Shown here: one piece after another, positions 7,470-16,484 of the stretch
Position numbering within the stretch: the first letter of the stretch is position 1
Layout: every line of letters begins with the position of its first letter
Assembly: GCA_050008495.1 (NCBI GenBank)
Contig: JBEKMN010000036.1
Coordinates: 1-64,000, forward strand
Length of the DNA: 64,000 nucleotides
Direction: 5' to 3'
Source: CAVROP01 sp050008495
GTDB taxonomy: Bacteria; Acidobacteriota; Terriglobia; UBA7540
Program-made: the position numbers and the translations under genes
The notes under the pieces: generated by a model
What the model was told of the DNA's origin: nothing
Database searches by the model: none
Seen by the model: only the letters and a program-made list of their open reading frames with translations

Positions 7470-8714
7470 ATGCACGGGGTGGGGGTGATTTCCGGTCTCG
7501 CTGCCGGCGCGTGGTTGGGCGGGGCGGAGGCCCCGACTAAGCTGGTGACCGTGGGAGTGTCGCCCTTTGTGATTTCGCTCGCCATGGTCGTAGGCGTGTT
7601 CGTGGCGCGCTGGACACTGCCCACTGTTCTGAAAGGCACTGGCTACGTCTTCGCCGACCTCAGGGCAAGAGCTCACCTGGTGGTCTGGGCGATCCTGGCC
7701 GGCGCCCTTTGGGCGGTGGCCAATACGCTTACGGTTTTCGCCATCCGCGACGTGGGACTGTCGGTGGCCTTCCCGCTATGGAACGTCAATAGCCTCGTGG
7801 GCTTGTTCTGGGGATGGTTCTTGTTCAACGAACTGCGCGGGGCCGGCGCCCGCCAAGGGTCGAAGGTCCTGGGCGGCGCGGCGGCGATCGTGGCGGGAGC
7901 CTGCTTGCTGGCTTATGCCACAGCGCAGCACGGAGTGGGGACGCCGCATCGCGCCGCCGCCGGAGTTTTGGCAGCGCTGGGCGCAGGACTCCTCTGGGGG
8001 ACGATGTACATCCCTTATCGCAAGGCTTACATCAGCGGCATGAACCCGCTTTCCTTTGTGACCGTCTTCACAGTCGGCGAACTGTTCACCATGACGGCCC
8101 TGGCGCTGGTTTTTCGCGGTGGCCTCACTCCCCTTCTCAAGGAGCTTGCCCAGGCGCGCCCGGCGCTGTTCTGGCTTTTCCTGGGAGGATTCTGCTGGGT
8201 GGTGGGAGACCTGTTTCAGCAATACGCGGCGAAATATATCGGCATTGGGCGTGGAATCCCGCTGTCCAACACCAACCAGCTTTGGGGACTGGCGTGGGGC
8301 GCCCTGGTTTTCGGAGAGCTGGGCGGCAAAAGCGGAGCGGTGCAGGGTCTGATCATTGCCGGTTCGGCCACAATGATCGCCGGGGCGGTGGCCATCAGCC
8401 TGGCCGAGGCGCCGGCCTCCGAGCAGGAATCATGGCGCGCCAGCCAAAGGCGTGAGGCGGAGCGCTATCAACTCGACTCCGAACCCACAAAAGCTTCGGC
8501 GCTCGGAGAGGCAGCCGGACGAAGGGCGGGCCGGCGTTGGTGGGACCTTCTGATTGTCGCAGTAGCAGTGGGTATTTTCTTCTTCCTGGCTCGAGGAGCG
8601 CATCGTCCCGCGATGATGATAAATCTTCTCTGGACGCCGCTGCTCGCCTTCGCTATGCTGGGTTTCCTTTTCTCCTGCGGCTGGGTGCTTTGGAAGCGTA
8701 CCCGGTTTCTGTGA
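7470..8714 (+). CDS. GRP-family sugar transporter (DMT superfamily)
   Basis: 414 residues with about ten hydrophobic helices in two five-helix halves, the DMT build. Diagnostic stretches are VGLSVAFPLWNVNSLVGLFWGW near the middle of the first half and GIGRGIPLSNTNQLWGLAWG in the second, both typical of the glucose/ribose porter (RhaT-like, COG4975) group. It imports sugars across the inner membrane. A charged loop of about 60 residues (roughly 315-375) separates the main body from two extra C-terminal helices, a longer tail than the usual 290-340 residues. The start is uncertain because no strong RBS precedes 7470. A secreted amidohydrolase gene follows. Confidence 0.82.
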   Translation: MHGVGVISGLAAGAWLGGAEAPTKLVTVGVSPFVISLAMVVGVFVARWTLPTVLKGTGYVFADLRARAHLVVWAILAGALWAVANTLTVFAIRDVGLSVAFPLWNVNSLVGLFWGWFLFNELRGAGARQGSKVLGGAAAIVAGACLLAYATAQHGVGTPHRAAAGVLAALGAGLLWGTMYIPYRKAYISGMNPLSFVTVFTVGELFTMTALALVFRGGLTPLLKELAQARPALFWLFLGGFCWVVGDLFQQYAAKYIGIGRGIPLSNTNQLWGLAWGALVFGELGGKSGAVQGLIIAGSATMIAGAVAISLAEAPASEQESWRASQRREAERYQLDSEPTKASALGEAAGRRAGRRWWDLLIVAVAVGIFFFLARGAHRPAMMINLLWTPLLAFAMLGFLFSCGWVLWKRTRFL

Positions 8715-8715
8715 C

Positions 8716-8768
8716 GTAGGGGCGGCCCTTGTGGCCGCCCGCGGGCAACCACGAGGGTTGCCCCTACG
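8716..8768. repeat. GTAGGGGCGG palindromic repeat
   Basis: GTAGGGGCGGCCCTTGTGGC begins a double hairpin: GGGCGGCC...GGCCGCCC, then GGGCAACC...GGTTGCCC, closed by CCCCTAC. Relatives sit at 17826-17853 and 38540-38568. It lies 2 bp after the transporter stop and may end its transcript. Confidence 0.7.
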
Positions 8769-8791
8769 ACGACCTGCAGAAAGGAGTGAAA

Positions 8792-9676
8792 ATGACTAAG
8801 CAATATTGGCTTCTGGCGATTCTGCCCTTGGCGTTGTTCTGCGCCTCGGCGAGCGCGCAAACTGTTGCTCCGAAACTCATTGATTGCCACGTCCACTACA
8901 ATGGCGACCCGGAATTCATTCACAAACTGCTCGCGAAGCTGGAATCTGTAGACGGGCTGGCGTTTCTTCTGGTTCGTCACGACAATCTGGCCACCGCGAA
9001 GCCCTTGATCGACAAAGCGCCCAACCGGCTGCTCGGATTTGGCGATATCGATCTTGACGATCCGCGAGCCTTGGAACTCGTGGACGAGTTCCACGCGGCA
9101 GGATTTCGCGGACTGGGCGAGATGGAAACTCCCCTGAAGCAGTTCTACGATCCCAGCTATTGGCCGATCTACGAGCGAGCTGAAAAGTACGGAATGATTA
9201 TTCTGTTCCACACGGGAATCGTCATGCGCGTAAACCCCACGATTCCGGTTGATGTGAGCATCGAACGGATGCGCGTCACGACTCTCGATGGCGTGGCGCG
9301 GCACTTCCCGGGAATCACCCTCATCGGCGCGCATCTCGGCAACCCGGACTACGCTTGGGCCGGAGAACTGGCTCGCTGGCACCCCAATCTCTATTTTGAC
9401 CTTTCGGGCTCAACCCTGATCAAAACCCAGAACAATTATGCTTTCTTCAATTCGATCTTCTGGTGGTCCGGAGTGGCGAGCCCGCACAGTCCCAAGTCCG
9501 CGGCCAGCGCCTTCGAAAAGATCGTGTTCGGATCCGATGTGTTCGGCGGGGATTTGGAGGAGTTTGACCTGGCGCTGGCCCGCTACCACAAGATGCTCGA
9601 CACCTGCGCGGTTTCAAAGTCGGCGCAGGACAACATCTTCGCGGGAACCATGTGGCGAATACTTCAAAAGCAGTGA
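8792..9676 (+). CDS. Exported amidohydrolase-family (TIM-barrel metal hydrolase) protein
   Basis: 294 residues with a signal peptide (WLLAILPLALFCASASAQ). The mature part starts LIDCHVHYNG, the HxH metal site of amidohydrolase-2 enzymes. It later shows ILFHTG (third His), IGAHLGNPDYAW (fourth His) and FGSDVFGG (catalytic Asp) in the expected order. Such enzymes decarboxylate or hydrolyse ring or lactone substrates; the substrate is unknown. I chose the ATG at 8792 because AAGGAG lies about 6 bp upstream, although the frame is open to 8729. The stop TGA at 9674-9676 is part of the first GTGACGA heptamer of the following array. Confidence 0.85.
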   Translation: MTKQYWLLAILPLALFCASASAQTVAPKLIDCHVHYNGDPEFIHKLLAKLESVDGLAFLLVRHDNLATAKPLIDKAPNRLLGFGDIDLDDPRALELVDEFHAAGFRGLGEMETPLKQFYDPSYWPIYERAEKYGMIILFHTGIVMRVNPTIPVDVSIERMRVTTLDGVARHFPGITLIGAHLGNPDYAWAGELARWHPNLYFDLSGSTLIKTQNNYAFFNSIFWWSGVASPHSPKSAASAFEKIVFGSDVFGGDLEEFDLALARYHKMLDTCAVSKSAQDNIFAGTMWRILQKQ

Positions 9677-9909
9677 CGAGTGAAGAGTGACAAGTGACGA
9701 GCCGGAAAAGCAGTAGCAAAAAACAACCGTGTCATTCTAAGCGAAGAATCTCTGCAGTTTGATTGTGGCCTGCGAATTAGAAAACAACTACTGAGATCCT
9801 TCGCTGCGCTCAGGATGACAGCCACTGCGCTCCAGGTGACGGCCCAAGAAACCCACCACTCGTAACTGCCTTTCCGGCTCGTCACTCGTCACTTGTCACT
9901 CATCACTGC
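9673..9909. repeat. Nested inverted repeats between convergent genes
   Basis: The outer arms are heptamer arrays: GTGACGA, GTGAAGA, GTGACAA, GTGACGA at 9673-9700, and the reverse complement at 9876-9909. Inside is another inverted pair, GTCATTCTAAGCGAAG at 9731 and GATCCTTCGCTGCGCTCAGG running to about 9820, a member of the dispersed GTCATTCTGAGCGAAG family. The left array begins within the amidohydrolase stop codon and the right array ends 2 bp from the RNase E/G stop. It may act as a two-way terminator. Confidence 0.85.
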
Positions 9910-9911
9910 TC

Positions 9912-12638
9912 TTAGAATATTTCGAACCTTTCCTGTTCCACGGCGGCATCGCTCTTGACGATGACGTCTTTTTGAGTAAGGGATTCAAGCTCCGCAAGCA
10001 GCATTCCATCACGAGATTTGAGAACCTTGGCCACTTCCGGATTCACCCGCAAGGTCATGACCTTGCCTTCGATCTGGCCGGCCATCTTTCGAGCTTCCGC
10101 CAGAATCTCATAAGAAACCGTCGTCGGGGACTTGACCCACCCTGAACCGGAACAATAGGTGCAGCGCTCGCACAGCGTTCGCTCCAAGGACTGCTTGACG
10201 CGTTTCCGGGTGATGGCCACCAGACCAAAATCATGGAAGGCGATGACCTTGGTGGGCGCCCGGTCTTTGCGCAGGGCCTCCTCGAGCACCTGCGTCACCT
10301 TGGCGCGGTTTTTGCGCTCGTCCATGTCGATGAAGTCGACGACGATGATCCCGCCCAGATCGCGCAGGCGAAGCTGACGAACGATCTCGTTAACGGCTTC
10401 GAAGTTGGTTTTCAGAATGGTGTCTTCCAGCCGGTTGGTCTTGCCCACGTATTTGCCCGTGTTCACATCGATGGCCACCAGGGCTTCGGTCTGGTTTATG
10501 ACGATGTAGCCTCCAGACTTAAGCCACACCTTGGGCTTGAGCGCCTTCTCGATTTCCACCTGGATTCCGAACTCCTCGAAGATGGGTGTCTCGCGGCTAT
10601 AAAGCTTGACCTTGCCGACCAGGGAAGGCTGGCTGCGATTCACAAAGTCCAACACACGCTCGTACTGAACTTCGTTGTCCACACGCACGCTTTTGAAGTC
10701 CGGAGTGAGCGTATCGCGCAGCATGCGCTGAACCAGGTCGAGATCACGATGGATCAGCGCGGGAGCCTTGGCGCGCTCCGTTCGGCTTTTGATCTCATTC
10801 CAGAGAGTGGAGAGGAACTTGAGATCCGCTTTCAGCTCTTCCTCGTCGCGGCCCTGGCCTGCGGTGCGCACAATGAACCCACCCGTCAAGGAGCCTTTGT
10901 TCTCGAGGACGATGTTCCTCAACCGGAGGCGCTCTTCTTCCGATGAGATCTTCCGCGACACGCCGATATGCTCGACCGTGGGCATGTAGACGAGGTAACG
11001 GCCGGGCAGGGCGATATGAGAGGTAATGCGCGCGCCCTTCGTGCCGAGCGGTTCTTTGGAGATTTGTACAAGGATTTCCTGGCCTTCTTTCAGCAGCTTC
11101 GAAATCTGAACCGGCTGATTGTTGCCGGGCCGTGACTCCCACTGGGGCTCGCCACGACCCTGATAACCCGATCCTCGACGCCCTCTCCGGCCACGCCGGG
11201 GCGCAAACCGAGGACGCTGGTGGGGCTCCCGCAAGGTATAGGTTCCCTCCTTGGGCGCCCCGGGGTTCTCGGCTCCTGCGGACTGAACGGCCGGATCCTG
11301 CGTAACTTGGGTTTCCTGGCCGGACGAAGCGGGGGTTTCAGTGACACCCTCGGCGGCTTCAGAGGTCGGCGAAACGGATTCGGGCTGGATCTCTCCCTGG
11401 GGCTCTGCGACAGTGGCGGGTGAGGCGTCCATTGAGGCGCTCATCTCCTCCGCCGTGCCACCCGGTTCAGTTTCGTCTTCCGCTTCGACAGGCTGAACTT
11501 CTGAGCCGATGGAGGGCTCGGAAGGCCCGAGTCCGGCCCTCTCTTCGCCAATCCCCACCGTTCCCGCTTCTGTGCTTGGCCCGGCGTCCACGCTTGCAGC
11601 CGCGGGGACCACCTCGGCCGTTGCAGAGCCGGCTGCGGTGGCGCCTGCCGCTTCAAGGGCGGGCACTACGTCCTCCACGGGCCCTAATGGCGCGGGAGAT
11701 GGAGCGACGACTGCGGAACTAGAATCCGTCGCGACAACCTCCTCTGATCCTTCCGGTGCCGGAGGAGAAACAGCCCATATGGGGCTGAGGTCCGGAGTTG
11801 CGGGTGTTTGGGGAGAAACCTCGGCCTCCGGCCGGTCGCCTGAAGCCACGCCTGCCTCCGTCAGCGCCAGCTCTGTAGTCGCAGACTCTTCGGCCGCTAT
11901 CTCCGCGATATTTCCACCTTCAGCCTGTTCCAGGACCTCGCCGTCTTCCGCCTCAGCCGAGACTGTATCTTGGGGCTCCGGCATAGCACGGCTGTATTTC
12001 GCCAGGGATTCTCCCGGCAGAATCTCAAACGCCGGAGGCGCGGGGCCGTCCTGGCGCGGGACGAACCGGTGTTCCGCCTGGCGATGCTCGCCGAACTTCC
12101 GCCCCCGATGCCGCCAGCGGCGGCCGCGTGGCTCAAAGGGGGTGGGCTCATGAGTTTCACCCGAGGGTGCAGGTGAACCAGCGGCCACTCCCGCCGCAGG
12201 AACTGCGGGAGTATCAGTTGCGGGTGATTCGGCGGGCCGAGCTGCAGCGATTTGGGCTGTCGCGGTCGAGGCGGCCGGGACTTGGGGCGGTGCCTCCTGG
12301 GTCTCCGACTCGGCGGCGGGCGTAGCGGCCGACGCTACCTGCGCCGACTGCGCGTCAAAGCTGATTGCCTTCGCTTCCGCCTCTTCGAGAACCTTGTCGT
12401 AATCTTCCTGGTCCTCAAAGAAATCCGAAACGTAGAGAAAAGCATCCCGGTCCAGCCCGATGTCCACGAATGCAGATTGCATCCCGGGAAGCACCCGGCT
12501 GACACGCCCTTTATAGATTCCCCCTACCAGCCCCACATCCGTATCTCGCTCAAAATACACTTCCACCAACTGGTCGTCTTCCACGACGGCCAACTTCGTC
12601 TCGCGTAGAGACGCAGAGATATACATCTCCTTTGGCAT
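9912..12638 (-). CDS. rng: Ribonuclease E/G family endoribonuclease with a long insertion in its S1 domain
   Basis: 908 residues. The N-terminal half of the S1 domain (GGIYKGRVSRVLPGMQSAFVDI, residues 39-60) and its end (QISKLLKEGQEILVQISKEP, 511-530) are separated by about 430 residues rich in Ala, Pro and Glu. This insert has basic patches at about 171-182 (RGRRWRHRGR) and 479-490 (RRGRRGRRG). The DNase I-like core follows with the Mg-binding aspartates in VAIDVNTGKYVG and IIVVDFIDMDERKNR, and the zinc-link CERCTYCSGSG. It should process rRNA and mRNA. Gene order with mreBCD, mrdA and rodA is the classical one for rng (cafA). The insert is probably disordered and RNA- or partner-binding. 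Confidence 0.92.
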   Translation of the reverse strand: MPKEMYISASLRETKLAVVEDDQLVEVYFERDTDVGLVGGIYKGRVSRVLPGMQSAFVDIGLDRDAFLYVSDFFEDQEDYDKVLEEAEAKAISFDAQSAQVASAATPAAESETQEAPPQVPAASTATAQIAAARPAESPATDTPAVPAAGVAAGSPAPSGETHEPTPFEPRGRRWRHRGRKFGEHRQAEHRFVPRQDGPAPPAFEILPGESLAKYSRAMPEPQDTVSAEAEDGEVLEQAEGGNIAEIAAEESATTELALTEAGVASGDRPEAEVSPQTPATPDLSPIWAVSPPAPEGSEEVVATDSSSAVVAPSPAPLGPVEDVVPALEAAGATAAGSATAEVVPAAASVDAGPSTEAGTVGIGEERAGLGPSEPSIGSEVQPVEAEDETEPGGTAEEMSASMDASPATVAEPQGEIQPESVSPTSEAAEGVTETPASSGQETQVTQDPAVQSAGAENPGAPKEGTYTLREPHQRPRFAPRRGRRGRRGSGYQGRGEPQWESRPGNNQPVQISKLLKEGQEILVQISKEPLGTKGARITSHIALPGRYLVYMPTVEHIGVSRKISSEEERLRLRNIVLENKGSLTGGFIVRTAGQGRDEEELKADLKFLSTLWNEIKSRTERAKAPALIHRDLDLVQRMLRDTLTPDFKSVRVDNEVQYERVLDFVNRSQPSLVGKVKLYSRETPIFEEFGIQVEIEKALKPKVWLKSGGYIVINQTEALVAIDVNTGKYVGKTNRLEDTILKTNFEAVNEIVRQLRLRDLGGIIVVDFIDMDERKNRAKVTQVLEEALRKDRAPTKVIAFHDFGLVAITRKRVKQSLERTLCERCTYCSGSGWVKSPTTVSYEILAEARKMAGQIEGKVMTLRVNPEVAKVLKSRDGMLLAELESLTQKDVIVKSDAAVEQERFEIF

Positions 12639-13100
12639 GAAAACTCCTTTTCAGGGCCGGCGGGGGATCCATCCGCTTGTTGTCGCGTGCTGTAGCGCCG
12701 TCGTAGCACCGACCTTCAGGTCGGCATCCGCTTTAGCCCGACGAGTCGGGACGCTACACGGTCAGCGTCATGCGGAGATCAACCCTCAGCTTCCCTGACC
12801 CAGCCTTCTTATTGAGCTTTGAAACTCCTCAGCGGTAAGACCGGGCTCAATCAATCTCAAATGGCTCTGATGGCGCGCCTCGGAGCGCGCAACACTGCGG
12901 ATCCGCCTTTTCCGCAACCTTTTGGCCCGAATGCAGCCAGCTTCAGAATCAAACTCCAGCCCCCAATATTCGTCATCCCCGCCGCAGCGGGGATCCGGAT
13001 TCTTCACCCCTCCCAGCGCCCCCCGTTCTTGCTGGGGCAACGATCACGCGAGCCTTTTGTTTGCTCGGCTGGGGCATTACCCGCGTCACACGGATTACAC
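12639..13100. other. 462-bp intergenic region between rodA and rng, with repeats
   Basis: It holds a palindromic pair at about 12691-12762 (TAGCACCGACCTTCAGGTCGG and GCCCGACGAGTCGGGACGCTACA). It also holds a copy of the GTCATCCCCGCCGCAGCGGG repeat at about 12969-12995. A minus frame at 12786-13040 (84 codons) has no convincing homology or RBS. I see no RNA gene. Confidence 0.5.
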
Positions 13101-14189
13101 CTAATTCACAAATCGCCTTGCCCGGATGTTCATAGCCACACCCAAGCCAAGGAATGTAAACAGCAGGGAAGATCCTCCCTGGCTCATAAGCGGCAACGGA
13201 ATGCCCGTTACCGGGAAGAGCCCGATCATCATTCCCGTGTTGATGGCTACCTGGAAAAACAGCACCGACGCCAGTCCGACCAGCAGAAACGCTCCGGCAC
13301 GGTCTGGCGCCATTTGCGCCCCGTCCAACAGGCGGAGCAACATCGCGAAATAGAGTAGCAGAACAATCAGCGTACCGACGAATCCCTGCTCCTCTGCAAA
13401 GGCGGCGAAAATAGCGTCTGCCTGCGAGACAGGGATGAATCCCAGATGACTTTGGGTGCCATTTCCAATGCCTTTCCCCCGCAGACCACCTGAGCCGATC
13501 GCAATCTTGGTTTGGGTCACTTGGTAGCTTGTGCCTTGCATGTCTTGCGAAGGGTGAAAGAAGGTCATAAACCTATCGCGCTGATAGGGCCGGAGGAAAT
13601 GCCATCCCACCGGCAGGCACAGAACCCCCAACAACAACAGCACCGCGACCTGCCGCCATTGAATGCCCGCGAGCAGGATACCCGCACCGAGAATCGCGAA
13701 AAATGTCAACGCGGTGCCAAGGTCCGGTTCTAAGGCCACGAGGATTGCCGGCACTGCCGCCACCAACCCCAGTTTGACCAAGTCGGCCCATGTAGCGGAT
13801 TTACCTCTCCGTTGGGCAAAATAAGCCGCTACACAGAGTATTATAATCAATTTGACTAACTCTGACACTTGGAAAGTGAGTCCGGCGAACCGCAGCCATC
13901 GCTTGGTCTTGGCGATGGCATGGCCGGCCACCAGCAGTTCTCCCAGGACAAGCACGGATAAGATGTAGAGCCAGGGAGTTTGTTCCAAAAGGAAGTGGTA
14001 GTCGAGATGGCTGATCGCTAAGGCCAGGACAATACTAAGGAGCAACCAGTAGATCTGCTTCTTGTATTGGCCCTGGAGGACAGTGTGCTCTGTGGTGCTG
14101 TAAATCTCGATAACTCCGATGATGGCAATCGCAATAGCCAGTCCCAGCAGCAGCCAATCGACATCGCGAAACCGAAACTTTTTGGTCAT
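13101..14189 (-). CDS. rodA: Rod-shape peptidoglycan polymerase RodA (SEDS family)
   Basis: 362 residues with about ten membrane helices. SEDS glycosyltransferases polymerise lipid II together with a class B PBP. Family landmarks are RFAGLTFQVSELVKL near residue 110, LEPDLGTALTFFAILG with the conserved Asp near 155, QVTQTKIAIGSGGLRGKG and FGIQ-like loops near 230, and the C-terminal GIPLPLMSQGGSSLLF. The partner mrdA lies immediately upstream on the same strand, separated by a 106-bp gap with a palindromic repeat, as in other rod complexes. The length is normal and the gene looks intact. Confidence 0.95.
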   Translation of the reverse strand: MTKKFRFRDVDWLLLGLAIAIAIIGVIEIYSTTEHTVLQGQYKKQIYWLLLSIVLALAISHLDYHFLLEQTPWLYILSVLVLGELLVAGHAIAKTKRWLRFAGLTFQVSELVKLIIILCVAAYFAQRRGKSATWADLVKLGLVAAVPAILVALEPDLGTALTFFAILGAGILLAGIQWRQVAVLLLLGVLCLPVGWHFLRPYQRDRFMTFFHPSQDMQGTSYQVTQTKIAIGSGGLRGKGIGNGTQSHLGFIPVSQADAIFAAFAEEQGFVGTLIVLLLYFAMLLRLLDGAQMAPDRAGAFLLVGLASVLFFQVAINTGMMIGLFPVTGIPLPLMSQGGSSLLFTFLGLGVAMNIRARRFVN

Positions 14190-14219
14190 AACTTATGCCC
14201 ATGCCGGCGAGTAGCTCAA

Positions 14220-14271
14220 AGTAGCGCCGACCTTTAGTCCGGCAAATGCCCCGACAAGTCGGGGCGCTACC
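14220..14271. repeat. TAGCGCCGACC palindromic repeat
   Basis: GTAGCGCCGACCTTTAGTCC begins one arm and GACAAGTCGGGGCGCTACC ends the other. A relative lies at 12691-12762. It occupies most of the mrdA-rodA gap and could attenuate or stabilise the transcript. Confidence 0.6.
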
Positions 14272-14295
14272 GATCGAACCACCCAGCCTCCGGCT

Positions 14296-16203
14296 TCAGC
14301 GGGCCGCCGTGCCGACCGCCGGTGCAGGGAGTTGCACCTCACCGGCTTTGCTCAGCATCCGCTCCTGAGTCTGTACCGGCGCCACCAAGGGCTTCTGCCC
14401 GCTCTTCTTGTCGAAGTAGGCTTTAATCACCTCGCGCGCTACGGGCACCGCCACGGTGGAGTGTCCGCCATGCAACACAAGAGCCGCCACCACGATCTCA
14501 GGTCGGCTGGCCGGGGCAAAACCGACGAACCAGGCGTTGGTCTTGAAGTTCGCGTTCTGCGCCGACTTCATGAGGTCCACGCTGGCCACCTGGGCGGTTC
14601 CAGTTTTGCCGCCAATGTCAATGCCAGGGCAGCGCGCCTCGATGCCTGTCCCTCCATCCTCATTGACGACACCCCACATACCACGATTGACGACGTCGAG
14701 CGTACTGTCAGCGAGCGGAAAATTCTGCGCCGATTCGTCCGGCGGATCAACGCCGAGCGCCAGCAGTTGGTCTTTGAAGGCGAGATGAGGCCGGCAAAAG
14801 ACTCCGCCCGAGGCGACGGTGCCAATCATGCGCGCGAGCTGCAAAGGCGTCACCACCACCGCGCCCTGCCCGATGGCAACAGACATGGTTTCGCCCGCAT
14901 ACCATTTATGCTTGAAGACCTTCTCGACCCATCCCGGGGTGGGAATCAGTCCCGGAGCCTCGGCCGGCAAATCGATGCCGGTGCGCGCGCCCAGACCCAA
15001 GCGCTTGGCGAAATAGGCGATCTTCTCTATGCCCAGGAGTTTCCCGAGGGTGTAGAAGTAGACGTCGCAGGAAACCGTAATTGCACGTTGCAAGTCGACG
15101 TGGCCATGCGACTTGTACTTCTCAATCCCGTCGTGGTAAACGTGTCCATAGATTTCGACCTGACCCGAGCAATTCAAGCTAAAGTCTGGCTGGACCGTCC
15201 CGGTCTCAAGAGCCGCAGTGGCGGTCACAATCTTGAACACCGAACCCGGCGCCAGTTGAGCCTGAATGGCCTTATTCATCATGGGCTTCATGGGATCGTC
15301 GGCGAGTTTCTCCCATTCCTCGCGGTCGATCCGCTTGGCGAAATCGTTGGGGTCGAAGGAAGGGTGGCTGACCATGGCCAGCACCTCGCCGGTCCGCGGA
15401 TCGAGCGCCACGACAGCGCCGGGCTGTTCACCCAAGGCGGCTTCCGCCACCATCTGCAAATCCAGGTCGATGGTCAGCCGCAGGTCGTTTCCCGGCGTGG
15501 CATTGATGGTATTGAGCGAGCCCATTTCCTCGCCCCGGCTATTCACGACGACCCGCCTCAAACCATCCTGCCCTGAGAGTATCTGATCATATTGACGCTC
15601 GATTCCGAACTTACCGGCCACGTCGCCCGGGCGATAAGGAGAGCCCGCCTTGGCGATCATCTCCTCGGAAACTTCTCCCACGTAGCCGAGAGTTGCCGCG
15701 GCTAATTCTTTCCGCGGGTAAAGCCGCTGCTGCACTTGGATGAGATCCAATTCGGGATACTCGAGGCGATGCGACTCCACGAAGGTGATGTCATCCAGAG
15801 TCGCCGATTGCTTCAGCACGATGGGTTGAAAGCGAGGCAGGCGAGCGGTGTGCTCAATCAGGCGGTGCAGTTCGTCAGGGTCAAGATCCAGACCGCGCCT
15901 TATTCCTTCCAGGCGCTCAGGAGACAGGGCAGATGCGTTCTCGCGCATCAGCAGCACACTGAAGGCAGGAAAGTTGTCCGCCAACACGCGTCCTTCGCGG
16001 TCCAGAATCCTCCCGCGCGGCGCAATCACCGGCAGGTTGCGCACCCGATTGCGTTCAGCTTGTTCAAGGAAAAAGCGGTGCTGGCCGATTTGTATCCGCC
16101 AGTATCCAACCAGCAACCCCAGGAAGGCCAAAGCGATGGCGTATTGGAAGAAAGCGATCTTCCACGCGGGAAGCCGCTCGTGCTCCGGAAATCGAACTTC
16201 CAT
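14296..16203 (-). CDS. mrdA: Penicillin-binding protein 2 (transpeptidase)
   Basis: 635 residues, the full class B PBP2 length. One membrane anchor (IAFFQYAIALAFLGLLVGYW, about 16-35) is followed by the dimerisation/pedestal region (VIAPRGRILDREGRVLADN) and the transpeptidase domain. Catalytic motifs are SVFK with Ser at about 321, an SCD-type SxN equivalent (TVSCDVYFY), and KTGT at about 533-536. It cross-links peptidoglycan during cell elongation with RodA, MreC and MreD. No strong RBS precedes the ATG at 16203. A repeat-bearing gap separates it from the M48 peptidase gene upstream. Confidence 0.95.
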   Translation of the reverse strand: MEVRFPEHERLPAWKIAFFQYAIALAFLGLLVGYWRIQIGQHRFFLEQAERNRVRNLPVIAPRGRILDREGRVLADNFPAFSVLLMRENASALSPERLEGIRRGLDLDPDELHRLIEHTARLPRFQPIVLKQSATLDDITFVESHRLEYPELDLIQVQQRLYPRKELAAATLGYVGEVSEEMIAKAGSPYRPGDVAGKFGIERQYDQILSGQDGLRRVVVNSRGEEMGSLNTINATPGNDLRLTIDLDLQMVAEAALGEQPGAVVALDPRTGEVLAMVSHPSFDPNDFAKRIDREEWEKLADDPMKPMMNKAIQAQLAPGSVFKIVTATAALETGTVQPDFSLNCSGQVEIYGHVYHDGIEKYKSHGHVDLQRAITVSCDVYFYTLGKLLGIEKIAYFAKRLGLGARTGIDLPAEAPGLIPTPGWVEKVFKHKWYAGETMSVAIGQGAVVVTPLQLARMIGTVASGGVFCRPHLAFKDQLLALGVDPPDESAQNFPLADSTLDVVNRGMWGVVNEDGGTGIEARCPGIDIGGKTGTAQVASVDLMKSAQNANFKTNAWFVGFAPASRPEIVVAALVLHGGHSTVAVPVAREVIKAYFDKKSGQKPLVAPVQTQERMLSKAGEVQLPAPAVGTAAR

Positions 16204-16372
16204 TTACTTGAAACCGCCGGGGTTAACACACAGAGGCCGGCCGAACCTGCCTCGGAAATCCATCCTGGTGGCGCAACCCGCTGGCGCTGCCTCGTGCGCC
16301 CCGGCCAAGTCTTTCCCTAACCAACCAGCAAAGTAACACATTGGGGGGTACAATTCAAGGCAATTACTTGGG

Positions 16373-16484
16373 TAGGGAACAGGTGTCAGGGAACAGGCTA
16401 GTTAGCCGCTAGCCTTTAACCTCTAACCTTCACCCTTGCCCCCCGTTCTCTACTCCCCGTTACCTATTCCCTGTTCCCTAACTC
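16373..16484. repeat. Inverted GGGAACA heptamer arrays at the end of the M48 gene
   Basis: The left arm at 16373-16396 has AGGGAACAGGTGTCAGGGAA; the right arm at about 16452-16484 is the reverse complement, read on the minus strand as GTTAGGGAACAGGGAATAGG. A second unit type (GCTAGTTAGCCGCTAGCC) lies between. The right arm encodes the last residues and the TAG stop (16464-16466) of the M48 peptidase. Confidence 0.8.

Noticed and set aside
12786..13040. 84-codon minus-strand gene
   Set aside because: Part of it is read from a dispersed repeat and there is no RBS or known family; the tail LRLIEPGLTAEEFQ may be a remnant but is too weak to call.
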